DNA of 64,000 bases from JAFIFT01 sp020051095 (lineage in GTDB: Bacteria > Pseudomonadota > Gammaproteobacteria > Legionellales > Legionellaceae). A program made the position numbers and the translations under genes. Below the pieces are notes generated by a model. The model worked only from the letters and a program-made list of their open reading frames with translations, was not told the origin of the DNA and searched no databases. The stretch's first letter is position 1, and each line of letters opens with the position of its first letter. The stretch lies in NCBI RefSeq assembly GCF_964199965.1, contig NZ_CAXMZT010000004.1, positions 186,001 to 250,000 on the forward strand, written 5' to 3'. Below, piece after piece: positions 9,439 to 16,914 of the stretch.

Positions 9439-9869
9439 AAATAAGTGCTCAACTCTCTGTAATTGGCGTACTTAGCATAGCAGTCTTTTCTTCTATGGCA
9501 GCTAATGTTACTCAAGTAAACCGCTACGCGACTGTTGCCAACAAACCATTAGCAGCCCAGATCAATCCACTCATTACCATTCAACAAGTCCATTTTCCTC
9601 AAGAAGTACAAACCATAGGTCAGGCAGTTGAATGGTGGTTGAAGTTTTCAGGGTTTTCTCTGGTATCGAAAGAAAAGCAACCTGAAACCCTGCAAACCGT
9701 CATGCACCAAGCCTTACCTCAGATTGACAGAAACCTCGGCCCTTTGACTGTTAAGGACGGTCTTGAAGTCCTTGTTGGCCAACAATCTTTTGTCTTGATC
9801 GAAGATCCCTTATTGCGGCAGGTAAATTTCAAATTAAAAGCTGGAGTGCGAAATGGGGGTAAATCATGA
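9435..9869 (+). CDS. PilL-like periplasmic protein of the GI-type T4SS
   Basis: Exported protein of 144 residues with a signal peptide ending near SSMAA. The central region (GQAVEWWLKFSGFSL) and the following VKDGLEVLVGQQSFVL match the PilL family found at the head of PFGI-1-class conjugation clusters (TIGR03748-like). It probably belongs to the mating-pair or pilus apparatus in the periplasm. It overlaps csrT and the next gene by 4 bp each, so the regulatory cassette and the transfer genes form one operon. Confidence 0.8.
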   Translation: MKISAQLSVIGVLSIAVFSSMAANVTQVNRYATVANKPLAAQINPLITIQQVHFPQEVQTIGQAVEWWLKFSGFSLVSKEKQPETLQTVMHQALPQIDRNLGPLTVKDGLEVLVGQQSFVLIEDPLLRQVNFKLKAGVRNGGKS

Positions 9870-10480
9870 TCAATCGCGCAACAACCTTAAAGTATTTATG
9901 GGCAGCAGGTTTAGGCTTGACCTTGGCAGGTGTCATTGTTGGTATTAACTATTTTCCAACAAATAAAATGAATGATTCAGATGTTATTTCACATCGTCTT
10001 GATACGTTGCAAGCACAGCTTGGTGCTTTGCACGAGGAAGTTAAAAAGCCCGTTGAGACAGTAGATTTAACCGCGATTAACCAGGATTTTCATAAACTGA
10101 CCTCCTTGATTGAACAGCTCAAAAATCATAATGAAACAGATATTAATCGCCTGATCAATGATAATCGTACTGAATTAACACAAAAGTTGGATGTCTTGCG
10201 TGAAATGGTGAGGTCTTTGGATAAAAAGCAGCATCCCATTAAATACCTGCCCATTAACACCTTACCGTTTAAAGTCATCAGTATAGACAGCATTCAGCAA
10301 GTCAGTGTGGCTACAGTGGCTTATAACTTTAAGACAGTGCCTTTGGAAAAAAGCGACCAATTAGCTGGCTGGACAGTATTAAGTATTGACTTCAGTCTAC
10401 AACGCATGGAATTGGAAAACGGTAATAAAGAGCATGTTGTGGTGAAGATGGATGTATTGCAGGGGGAATCTGATGCTTAA
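9866..10480 (+). CDS. Single-span membrane protein of the conjugation operon
   Basis: 204 residues with one membrane helix near the N-terminus (YLWAAGLGLTLAGVIVGI), then a predicted coiled coil (about 45-130), then a compact beta-rich C-terminal domain. The topology (short cytoplasmic tail, one span, periplasmic coiled coil and small domain) resembles PilP/TraM-type alignment proteins, but I do not recognise a named family. It overlaps its neighbours by 4 and 8 bp, which ties it to the secretion machine. Confidence 0.65.
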   Translation: MINRATTLKYLWAAGLGLTLAGVIVGINYFPTNKMNDSDVISHRLDTLQAQLGALHEEVKKPVETVDLTAINQDFHKLTSLIEQLKNHNETDINRLINDNRTELTQKLDVLREMVRSLDKKQHPIKYLPINTLPFKVISIDSIQQVSVATVAYNFKTVPLEKSDQLAGWTVLSIDFSLQRMELENGNKEHVVVKMDVLQGESDA

Positions 10481-11309
10481 GTATTCTGCTTTCCTGATTC
10501 CAATATTAGCCTGTCATGCAGTACATGCTGATCTGACTATTCCAGGATTAAATCAACAGCCCTTAAATCACTTTGCCATTGAAGATAAAACATTGGCAAA
10601 AACAGGGTTAACGGTTAATGAAGACGATCTGACCTCAGAGCAAGACATCAATAAAATTACACTGACCGATACCCAATTGCATGAAGCTAAAGTGTGGGGA
10701 TTAACAGCTGATGAAGAAAAACGTTATGTCCTACTCATGCAAAATAAAAGTAAATTCTACTACAAAGGCTTAAGACAAACTCCTATTGATATTCTGGGTA
10801 TTAATGCCAGAAATGAAACCGAACGCAACCATTTTGCAGAATTAGCAGCAAGACAGGAAGCCCAGAAAGTAGCTAAAAATATTGCTTGGAACAATGCTTT
10901 TTACAAGGCCTATAATGAGTTGTTTGTTAATGTCCCTGTGGTTGATGATTTTGACCCATCTCCTTATTCACCCTATGCCCACAAACCGGTGCAATTAAGC
11001 CAGGGCGATACGCTGTATTTCTTTATCAAAGAACAAGATGCTGTAAAAACCATTTTGCTGATGCTCTTTGATGCCATAGAGCAAACACCAAATGCACGGT
11101 TGCATCTGATGTTACTGGACATGAATGATACGACCATCCAAATCTGGGCAAATCAACATCAAATACCACAACATCTTGTAAATGGTGGCCGTATTACCCT
11201 TAACCACGGCGAACTAAGCTACCAATCTCTCAAGATCAAAAAGTCACTACCGATGTTGCTACTCTCCCAAAACGGTCATTCCAGCATTGTGGATTTGGGG
11301 AGGTTTTAA
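10473..11309 (+). CDS. GI-T4SS exported protein, TIGR03759-like
   Basis: 278 residues from the ATG at 10473, which follows AGGGGGAA and overlaps the previous stop by 8 bp. Signal peptide about residues 1-20. The segment AKVWGLTADEEKRYVLLM followed by DILGINARNE and FAELAARQEAQKV is the hallmark of the PFL_4693 family of integrating conjugative elements. The C-terminal part (about 180-275) looks like a separate thioredoxin-like fold but has no CXXC. Probable periplasmic component. Confidence 0.8.
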   Translation: MLKYSAFLIPILACHAVHADLTIPGLNQQPLNHFAIEDKTLAKTGLTVNEDDLTSEQDINKITLTDTQLHEAKVWGLTADEEKRYVLLMQNKSKFYYKGLRQTPIDILGINARNETERNHFAELAARQEAQKVAKNIAWNNAFYKAYNELFVNVPVVDDFDPSPYSPYAHKPVQLSQGDTLYFFIKEQDAVKTILLMLFDAIEQTPNARLHLMLLDMNDTTIQIWANQHQIPQHLVNGGRITLNHGELSYQSLKIKKSLPMLLLSQNGHSSIVDLGRF

Positions 11310-11310
11310 T

Positions 11311-11769
11311 ATGAAAAAGTCCGCCATACTCTTTGGATTGTTGATGATTACCTCCTGCTATGCCTGGCAAGCCATTAACATGGAGCAATTCATTAAAGAA
11401 AGCCAAGCTCAGATCACCAAAGAATCTTTAAAACTACAAGAAAAGTTAGATGCAAGACTGCCCGTATCAAGTAAAGCCACTACTGGCAAAGTAGAAAAGC
11501 GAACACTCACACTCGTTAATTTCTCAAACCCTGTGTTCATCATTGGGGATGATACGGACTCTTACCAATGGTTGCAAAAAAACGCGAAAAAGCTGGAAGA
11601 AGCACAAGCCTTGGGCTTTGTCGCCAACATTAATACCAGTGAACAACTTCAAGCGTTACAACGCCTCACCAAAGCGCCTTTATTACCGGCTAACGTTGAT
11701 GACTTAATGGAACTCTTTCAAGAAACCCATTACCCGCTCGCTTTCTTTGGGGAAGAATTATGGCAATAA
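11311..11769 (+). CDS. GI-T4SS exported protein, TIGR03765-like
   Basis: 152 residues from the ATG at 11311, preceded by a strong GGGAGG. Signal peptide about 1-19, ending with CYAW. The C-terminal pattern GFVANINTSEQLQALQ ... PLLPANVDDLMELF ... HYPLAFF matches the PFL_4695 family. It overlaps the next gene by 10 bp. Probably periplasmic, acting in assembly of the conjugation channel; no catalytic residues are seen. Confidence 0.8.
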   Translation: MKKSAILFGLLMITSCYAWQAINMEQFIKESQAQITKESLKLQEKLDARLPVSSKATTGKVEKRTLTLVNFSNPVFIIGDDTDSYQWLQKNAKKLEEAQALGFVANINTSEQLQALQRLTKAPLLPANVDDLMELFQETHYPLAFFGEELWQ

Positions 11770-12458
11770 GGACTGCAACGCCCAAACCCTCCAAAAAAAC
11801 GGTCATGAGTTTTATGCTGCTTGTTTTATTGGGCTGGTTAATCCTTATGGGTTGGGTATCCAGTCTTTGGTGCTGTTTAGGATTTGAAAAAGCGTTTAGT
11901 TCAGTTACCACACTTTCTCAAAAACAAACGCAAGCAATTACCGCATTTAACGGAGTGATGGTTGCTAACACTATTAAATCCTGGTTAAAAACCATTCCTA
12001 CTCAAGGTGTTGCCAACAAAGCGGCGCAAACAGGCTCCCTGATTAAAAAAGGGCTGGATGAGGTGATACCCGATGAAACCAACGATTTAAATGAAATAGC
12101 ACAAGATTTTATCCTAATTGCCAATCAAGTTTGGTTACTGATGGGATTAACTACTCAAGTAATGTTCATCAAACTGGTTATTCTGATTTCGGCTATCCCT
12201 CTGTTTTTATTAATGGTCGTGGTTGGACTGGTTGATGGGTTAAATCAACGTGCTATCCGCACCGCATCATTAGGCCGTGAATCATCCTATGTCTTTCACC
12301 AACTCAATCGCCACGCCAAGCGAGGCCTTTTACTGTTATTAAGCTTATGGCTTGCGCTGCCCATAAGCATCACGCCTGCCTTTGTTTTTGTACCTGCAAG
12401 CCTATTGTTAGGCATCATGGTTTCAATCACCGCAAGTCGATTTAAAAAATATTTGTAG
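11760..12458 (+). CDS. GI-T4SS inner-membrane protein, TIGR03747-like
   Basis: 232 residues with hydrophobic segments near residues 20-40, 130-165 and 185-220. The motif GLVDGLNQRAIRTASLGRES between spans is characteristic of the PFL_4697 family of integrating conjugative element membrane proteins. It lies in the conserved order before the RAQPRD-type gene. A structural part of the inner-membrane platform is likely. Confidence 0.82.
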   Translation: MAIRTATPKPSKKTVMSFMLLVLLGWLILMGWVSSLWCCLGFEKAFSSVTTLSQKQTQAITAFNGVMVANTIKSWLKTIPTQGVANKAAQTGSLIKKGLDEVIPDETNDLNEIAQDFILIANQVWLLMGLTTQVMFIKLVILISAIPLFLLMVVVGLVDGLNQRAIRTASLGRESSYVFHQLNRHAKRGLLLLLSLWLALPISITPAFVFVPASLLLGIMVSITASRFKKYL

Positions 12459-12467
12459 GAGAAAAAC

Positions 12468-12791
12468 ATGAAACGATTATTGTTATTACTCATATTAAGT
12501 CTGCCAATGGCCTCTCATGCGAGTGACGATGCACTCAACCAAACGCTAGTCAGAATAATTAATCAGATTAATGCCATCATGCCTTTGCTTGATGAAGCAA
12601 AAACTGAAATTGAGCCTAATACCCGCATCCAATTGCATATAGAACATTTTGAAGGATCTGATGGAAAGACACACCCAGGCCTTCGTACCGATTTACTATC
12701 CATTCGTAATGCGCTGATTGATTACATCAATAAACCAGCCATTGAACCTAAAACCATCAAGCCGTTAGCGTTGGATTTTATAGGAAAGTGA
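12468..12791 (+). CDS. RAQPRD-family GI-T4SS protein
   Basis: Small exported protein (107 residues) with a signal peptide cleaved after ASHA. The helical repeat with NQINAIMPLLDEA and the C-terminal DLLSIRNALIDYINKP correspond to the RAQPRD family (TIGR01690), although the eponymous RAQPRD string has diverged to KPAIEPK. Its position between the TIGR03747-like and TIGR03758-like genes is the standard one. AGGAG precedes the start. Confidence 0.75.
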   Translation: MKRLLLLLILSLPMASHASDDALNQTLVRIINQINAIMPLLDEAKTEIEPNTRIQLHIEHFEGSDGKTHPGLRTDLLSIRNALIDYINKPAIEPKTIKPLALDFIGK

Positions 12792-12793
12792 CT

Positions 12794-13057
12794 ATGAGCA
12801 AAGTAGATATTGCCAAAACTTTTGCTTCCAGTTTTAAACAAGCTGCGGGCGATACAACTGCAAGCGCCTACTCAAGCAGCATCCGATTTGTCGCCATCAT
12901 GCTAGTCATTATTGGCCTTATTTGGTGCATTAATCAATTCATGGGTAATACAGAAAAAGAACAAGAAGGATTTCTTATCCTTCTAGGTTCCCGCTTAATC
13001 CGGATTGTTCTTGGTTTTTGTTTATTCATTCTAATTTTAATCGTTAAGGGGAATTAA
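12794..13057 (+). CDS. GI-T4SS small membrane protein, TIGR03758-like
   Basis: About 87 residues with two hydrophobic spans (SIRFVAIMLVIIGLIW and IRIVLGFCLFILILIV). ATG at 12794 is used; a GTG two codons earlier overlaps the previous stop. Size, topology and place match the DUF3262/PFL_4701 family. Together with the next gene it may be pilin-like or an inner-membrane channel subunit; that is inference. Confidence 0.78.
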   Translation: MSKVDIAKTFASSFKQAAGDTTASAYSSSIRFVAIMLVIIGLIWCINQFMGNTEKEQEGFLILLGSRLIRIVLGFCLFILILIVKGN

Positions 13058-13059
13058 TC

Positions 13060-13452
13060 ATGAAAAAGTCAATTGCAATTGCAGGTGTCAAACAATGGGG
13101 ACAACGAATGGGTGCAGGACTCATTACTTTAAATTATGCGCCTGCATTGTTTGCCGACAACTGGTTTCCAAAAATCTCTAATGCCGATGACATCAGTGAT
13201 GGTAATAAAAGCATGATGACAGTTACAGGTAACTATGTTCGTCAAGGCTTGGGATTATTGCTTTTTATTGCTGCTGTCATGAGTTTTATTAAATTCATCA
13301 CCACCATTCAGCACGGCATTGAAGAATCCAAGAAAAATGATGGTTCTATGGTGGCCTTTGGTACGTTTGCAGTGATGGGGATTACTTATCTTGCCATCAG
13401 TATTGTAGCAGGTTATGTCGGCTACAGCATGATTACCAAATTCAAGATTTAG
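13060..13452 (+). CDS. GI-T4SS membrane protein, TIGR03745-like
   Basis: 130 residues: an N-terminal exported segment ending near PALFA, then two membrane helices (LGLLLFIAAVMSFIKF and TFAVMGITYLAISIVAGY) separated by a charged loop. This is the DUF2976/PFL_4702 family. VirB2/pilin-like dimensions make a pilin-like role possible, unproven. It starts 2 bp after the previous stop. Confidence 0.78.
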   Translation: MKKSIAIAGVKQWGQRMGAGLITLNYAPALFADNWFPKISNADDISDGNKSMMTVTGNYVRQGLGLLLFIAAVMSFIKFITTIQHGIEESKKNDGSMVAFGTFAVMGITYLAISIVAGYVGYSMITKFKI

Positions 13453-13461
13453 GGGGGATTC

Positions 13462-13812
13462 ATGAATCAACCTTCCTCACGTCATCTGTCGTTTGATTAT
13501 GAAGCCTATAAAGGGCTAAGCCTAAGAGAGCTTTTCTGGATAGTGGTGGTAACAACACAACTAATTAGCATGGGATGTGCTTTGGCAGGACTTTTTATTG
13601 GCTATCCGTTGGCCTTCGGATGTATTGGTTTCATTGTTGGTTTTATTGTATCCATTACTTTTTGCCCTAAACGAGCAGCTGCCATTAAAGCGGGTAAACC
13701 GCATGGCTATTTAATGAAAAAAACCGTGTTGTTGATGGCAAAGTGGGGGTTAAGACACTCGCCCTACATTCACCATCAAGGTGTCTGGCAAAAATCAAGA
13801 CTGGTGAGGTAA
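13462..13812 (+). CDS. GI-T4SS membrane protein, TIGR03750-like
   Basis: 116 residues with a two-helix hydrophobic core (about 30-70) flanked by basic ends. The N-terminal DYEAYKGLSLRELF and the motif after the second helix, together with the location, identify the DUF3487/PFL_4703-type family; VirB3/TraL-like dimensions suggest the platform protein that works with the VirB4-like ATPase. GGGGG lies before the start. Confidence 0.75.
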   Translation: MNQPSSRHLSFDYEAYKGLSLRELFWIVVVTTQLISMGCALAGLFIGYPLAFGCIGFIVGFIVSITFCPKRAAAIKAGKPHGYLMKKTVLLMAKWGLRHSPYIHHQGVWQKSRLVR

Positions 13813-13816
13813 TTTT

Positions 13817-14479
13817 ATGTTTCATTACTGGAAAAAAGTGGACAGTTTAAATCATATCAATCGGTTGTTATTAGCCTTTGTATCCGTACTCATTTTGATT
13901 GTATTTGGCCTGATCATTACGCTGGCTAAAATACCCAATCGTTTTGAATTTTGGCTAACACCTTCTATGAGTAGTAATGGTGGATTAGTCAAGGAAAACG
14001 CCATACCCAAAGAGTACGTTCAGGGTTTTGTTGCCACACTGCTACCCACCTTAAACACCTGGTCACAAGGTGGTAAAAAAGAATTTGCTTCTAATCTTTC
14101 AGGCTTTCATTACTACTTCACTCCACGACATCAGGCATTAATGGATAAAACCTTGATAGCTTATAAAGATGCTCAACTTTTTAATCGCATACAAGTAGCA
14201 AGTCTTTATCGGTTTATGGAAAACGAAGATGTCAAAGTAATCGCTCATAACACATGGGAAGTTCATCTGGTTTTACGCATTACCCAACGCTTAAAAGACG
14301 ATAGTCCCATGGTCATAGCGGACAAGATTGTGGACTACCATGTGCGTGTGGTCAAGGTCAATCTCTCGCGCTTACAAAATCCTTTTCAACTGGCATTGGA
14401 TGGTTATACCCAACCAGAAAAACTAATCACCGATTTATTGGCAACCAATACAAGAGGTACACAACATGACAACAACTAA
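13817..14479 (+). CDS. GI-T4SS protein, TIGR03746-like (VirB8/TraE-like)
   Basis: 220 residues: one N-terminal membrane helix (LLLAFVSVLILIVFGLII) and a periplasmic domain of the DUF2895 family. The topology parallels TraE/VirB8 assembly factors, which bridge the inner-membrane platform and the periplasmic core. It overlaps the next gene by 14 bp. Confidence 0.8.
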   Translation: MFHYWKKVDSLNHINRLLLAFVSVLILIVFGLIITLAKIPNRFEFWLTPSMSSNGGLVKENAIPKEYVQGFVATLLPTLNTWSQGGKKEFASNLSGFHYYFTPRHQALMDKTLIAYKDAQLFNRIQVASLYRFMENEDVKVIAHNTWEVHLVLRITQRLKDDSPMVIADKIVDYHVRVVKVNLSRLQNPFQLALDGYTQPEKLITDLLATNTRGTQHDNN

Positions 14480-15248
14480 ATGGTTATTCACCATAATTGC
14501 CTTAATTAGCAGCCAATACGCGCTAGCTCTGGATGCAGAACATGTCTTGTGGGATAAAACACCCATCCCTGTCGAACTATCCTTGAATGAGGAAAGGCTC
14601 ATCCATTTTCCTCAAGCCATTAGTATTGTAGATAATGAGGCAGCCTCTCAAACCGCACTTTTGAAAATTCAGGATGCTTTGTATCTGAAAGGCAAGGACG
14701 TTTTTAAAAACAAAAGGCTCTTGGTGCAGCTCATGCCTCAAGGTGAGGTCATTATCTTAAACTTAAGCGTTAATGATAAAACTCATGATGTAAAACCAAT
14801 AGAAGTACTTTTGGAATCCAAAGAAAATACCAACTCCCCTCAAGAAGTGGTTAACCCGCTGGATTTAAATGCAGTAACACTGACGCGCTTTGCCATCCAA
14901 TCTTTGTATGCCCCACAAAGACTGTTGGTTATTCCTGATGGTGTGGGGCGTGTTCCTATGCAAACCCGAAAACAAGTAAGCCTTTTTTATGGTGCCAGCA
15001 TCGAAGCAAGACCATTGATTTCATGGCATGGTGGTGCATTTTATGTAACTGCGGTGGAATTGAAAAACCTGCTGAACAAGGAAGTAATTGTTGATCCTCG
15101 CCAAATGATGGGTAACTGGCAAACCGCTACCTTTTACCCCACCAACACTTTATCACCTCGTAGTAATAAAGAGTCCACTACGGTAGTTCTGGTATCAGAC
15201 AGGCCCTTTGGCACAGCGCTTTCCGCAAGTCGGGAGTACGTACGATGA
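14466..15248 (+). CDS. GI-T4SS exported protein, TIGR03749-like (TraK/VirB9-like)
   Basis: 260 residues with a signal peptide ending in ALA (about residue 22). The beta-rich sequence with HVLWDKTPIPVELSLNEERL is the DUF3438/PFL_4704 pattern. By order and type it corresponds to TraK/VirB9 core-complex proteins. The start overlaps the previous stop, and the next start overlaps its own stop by 4 bp. Confidence 0.8.
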   Translation: MTTTKWLFTIIALISSQYALALDAEHVLWDKTPIPVELSLNEERLIHFPQAISIVDNEAASQTALLKIQDALYLKGKDVFKNKRLLVQLMPQGEVIILNLSVNDKTHDVKPIEVLLESKENTNSPQEVVNPLDLNAVTLTRFAIQSLYAPQRLLVIPDGVGRVPMQTRKQVSLFYGASIEARPLISWHGGAFYVTAVELKNLLNKEVIVDPRQMMGNWQTATFYPTNTLSPRSNKESTTVVLVSDRPFGTALSASREYVR

Positions 15249-16558
15249 AAAAAAATGCTGGACTCAAAATATTAACCGTAACAGTGATCGCTGTTGTTGC
15301 ACTCATTATGATAAACAGCAAACATCATGACCGTGAACCCGAAGTCACTCGCCCCGATCCCAATAATCTGAATGAAGCCATTGCCAGCCAGTTTAATGAC
15401 AACATCCGTGATGTTGCTGCAAGACTACAGGAAACCGAAAAGAAACTTGCCAATCTTGAATCGGAAAACAAGCAACTCAGAGGCAAAAAAGAAAATGTGC
15501 AGGCTTCTTATAATCCTGAGGTGATTAAAGAAATAGAACAACTAAAATCCGAATTGGCCAATGTCAAAACCAGTCAGGAATCCCAACAAAACTCTCAACC
15601 CTACACCGTCAATGGAGAATCGACTCTTGCCAAAGAACAAAGTGTTAAGGACATCGATGCTTTATTAATGAAACGTGAAAGTAATCCTAATGAACAAGCC
15701 TATTGGGAGGGATTAAAGAAAAAAAAGCAAGCATTAACCCCAAAAGTTAAAACAGCAGCTTTAAACAGTATAGATAAAAAAAGTATTCCCTATTACACCA
15801 TTCCAGCAGGCTCTGATTTAGGCAGAACTACCCTGTTATCGGCACTGATTGGTGAGGTGCCAGTTGAAGGCAAACTCATGCAGCCTTTATTTCCCTTCTC
15901 AGCCATTATTAATCGTGGTGATTTAATGGCTGCTAATGGTATCCCTTTGCCTCCCAATATTTCAGGTATGAAAGTTAATGGTTATGCAATCGGTGTTGGT
16001 TCTTTTTTGGATAACATCAGCTGTGTTCGAGCCTATGTGACCTCTGCTTTGTTTGTTTTTGATGACGGCCATTTTGTGACTGTGGGTAAAGAGCAGATGA
16101 CCGGAACAGCTGAAATGGTCAATAACGAAAGTTTAGGTTATCTCACCACCGCTTTTGGTAATCCCTGCATTAAAGGCCAGTATTTTACTAATGCTCCAAG
16201 AGTACTTACGGCACTCGTGGCTTCCGATGGGATTAAAGGGTTTGGTAATGCACTGTCTCAGTGGCAAATGACTTATACCGCCAATGCCAATGGTGCAACC
16301 GGTATCCCTACCGGTTCTATGGGCAATTATGCCTTGGGTGGCGCACTTTCCCAGGGAACAGTCAAAGCTGCTGATTGGCTGGAAAAACGCATTCAAGGCA
16401 GTTTCGACATGGTTTTCGTTCCAGCATCTCAAGGATACAGACCAACACAGCTTTCATTTCACGTCACACAAACCATCAACCTTGATAAAGAAACCAATGG
16501 GAGAGTATTAGATTATGGCCATTTACAACAAACTGCACACGATTTTAGCCTTAGGTAG
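15245..16558 (+). CDS. GI-T4SS core protein, TIGR03752-like (TraB/VirB10-like)
   Basis: 437 residues: N-terminal membrane anchor (about 5-22), a long coiled coil (about 55-105), a linker, and a C-terminal TrbI/VirB10-like domain (about 185-430) with IPAGSDLGRTTLLSALIGEVP. It spans the periplasm and joins both membranes in the secretion channel. The coiled coil is typical of the TIGR03752 group. Its end overlaps the lipoprotein gene by 44 bp. Confidence 0.85.
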   Translation: MKKNAGLKILTVTVIAVVALIMINSKHHDREPEVTRPDPNNLNEAIASQFNDNIRDVAARLQETEKKLANLESENKQLRGKKENVQASYNPEVIKEIEQLKSELANVKTSQESQQNSQPYTVNGESTLAKEQSVKDIDALLMKRESNPNEQAYWEGLKKKKQALTPKVKTAALNSIDKKSIPYYTIPAGSDLGRTTLLSALIGEVPVEGKLMQPLFPFSAIINRGDLMAANGIPLPPNISGMKVNGYAIGVGSFLDNISCVRAYVTSALFVFDDGHFVTVGKEQMTGTAEMVNNESLGYLTTAFGNPCIKGQYFTNAPRVLTALVASDGIKGFGNALSQWQMTYTANANGATGIPTGSMGNYALGGALSQGTVKAADWLEKRIQGSFDMVFVPASQGYRPTQLSFHVTQTINLDKETNGRVLDYGHLQQTAHDFSLR

Positions 16559-16904
16559 CGTCTTGGTGCTTAGTGCTTGCGCCTCAAAGACAGTTGGCTC
16601 CACAGCTATTCCCGAAGGAGGATTGACTGTTAGCCAACTTTATCAGCAAAGCTTAGGTGATGCCATGCCTGGCTGGTCTGTACCTAAAAGACAGGCGAAG
16701 ATCGTGAATTATTCAGGGTATACACGAGATGCTTCCAACGAGATCCAACATTTGTTCAAGCCTTTGGATAACCCACAAGTTCCGATTTATGTGTTTCCTC
16801 ATGTTGCTGTCATTGGTGATGAGCAATTGTTAAAACCAGGCTATACCACAGCCTTTTTTCTCTACAAACAAAATCAATTTGCACTAGCTTCCGAACACTA
16901 TTAA
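16515..16904 (+). CDS. GI-T4SS lipoprotein, TIGR03751-like (TraV/VirB7-like)
   Basis: 129 residues with a lipobox LSAC (Cys at residue 22) after a hydrophobic signal, so it should be lipid-anchored in the outer membrane. GGGAGAG lies 9 bp before the start. The conserved C-terminal part has PIYVFPHVAVIGDEQL ... PGYTTAFFLY, the PFL_4709-type pattern. Its place after the TraB-like gene parallels TraV/VirB7. Confidence 0.85.
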   Translation: MAIYNKLHTILALGSVLVLSACASKTVGSTAIPEGGLTVSQLYQQSLGDAMPGWSVPKRQAKIVNYSGYTRDASNEIQHLFKPLDNPQVPIYVFPHVAVIGDEQLLKPGYTTAFFLYKQNQFALASEHY

Positions 16905-16914
16905 GAGGTAAATA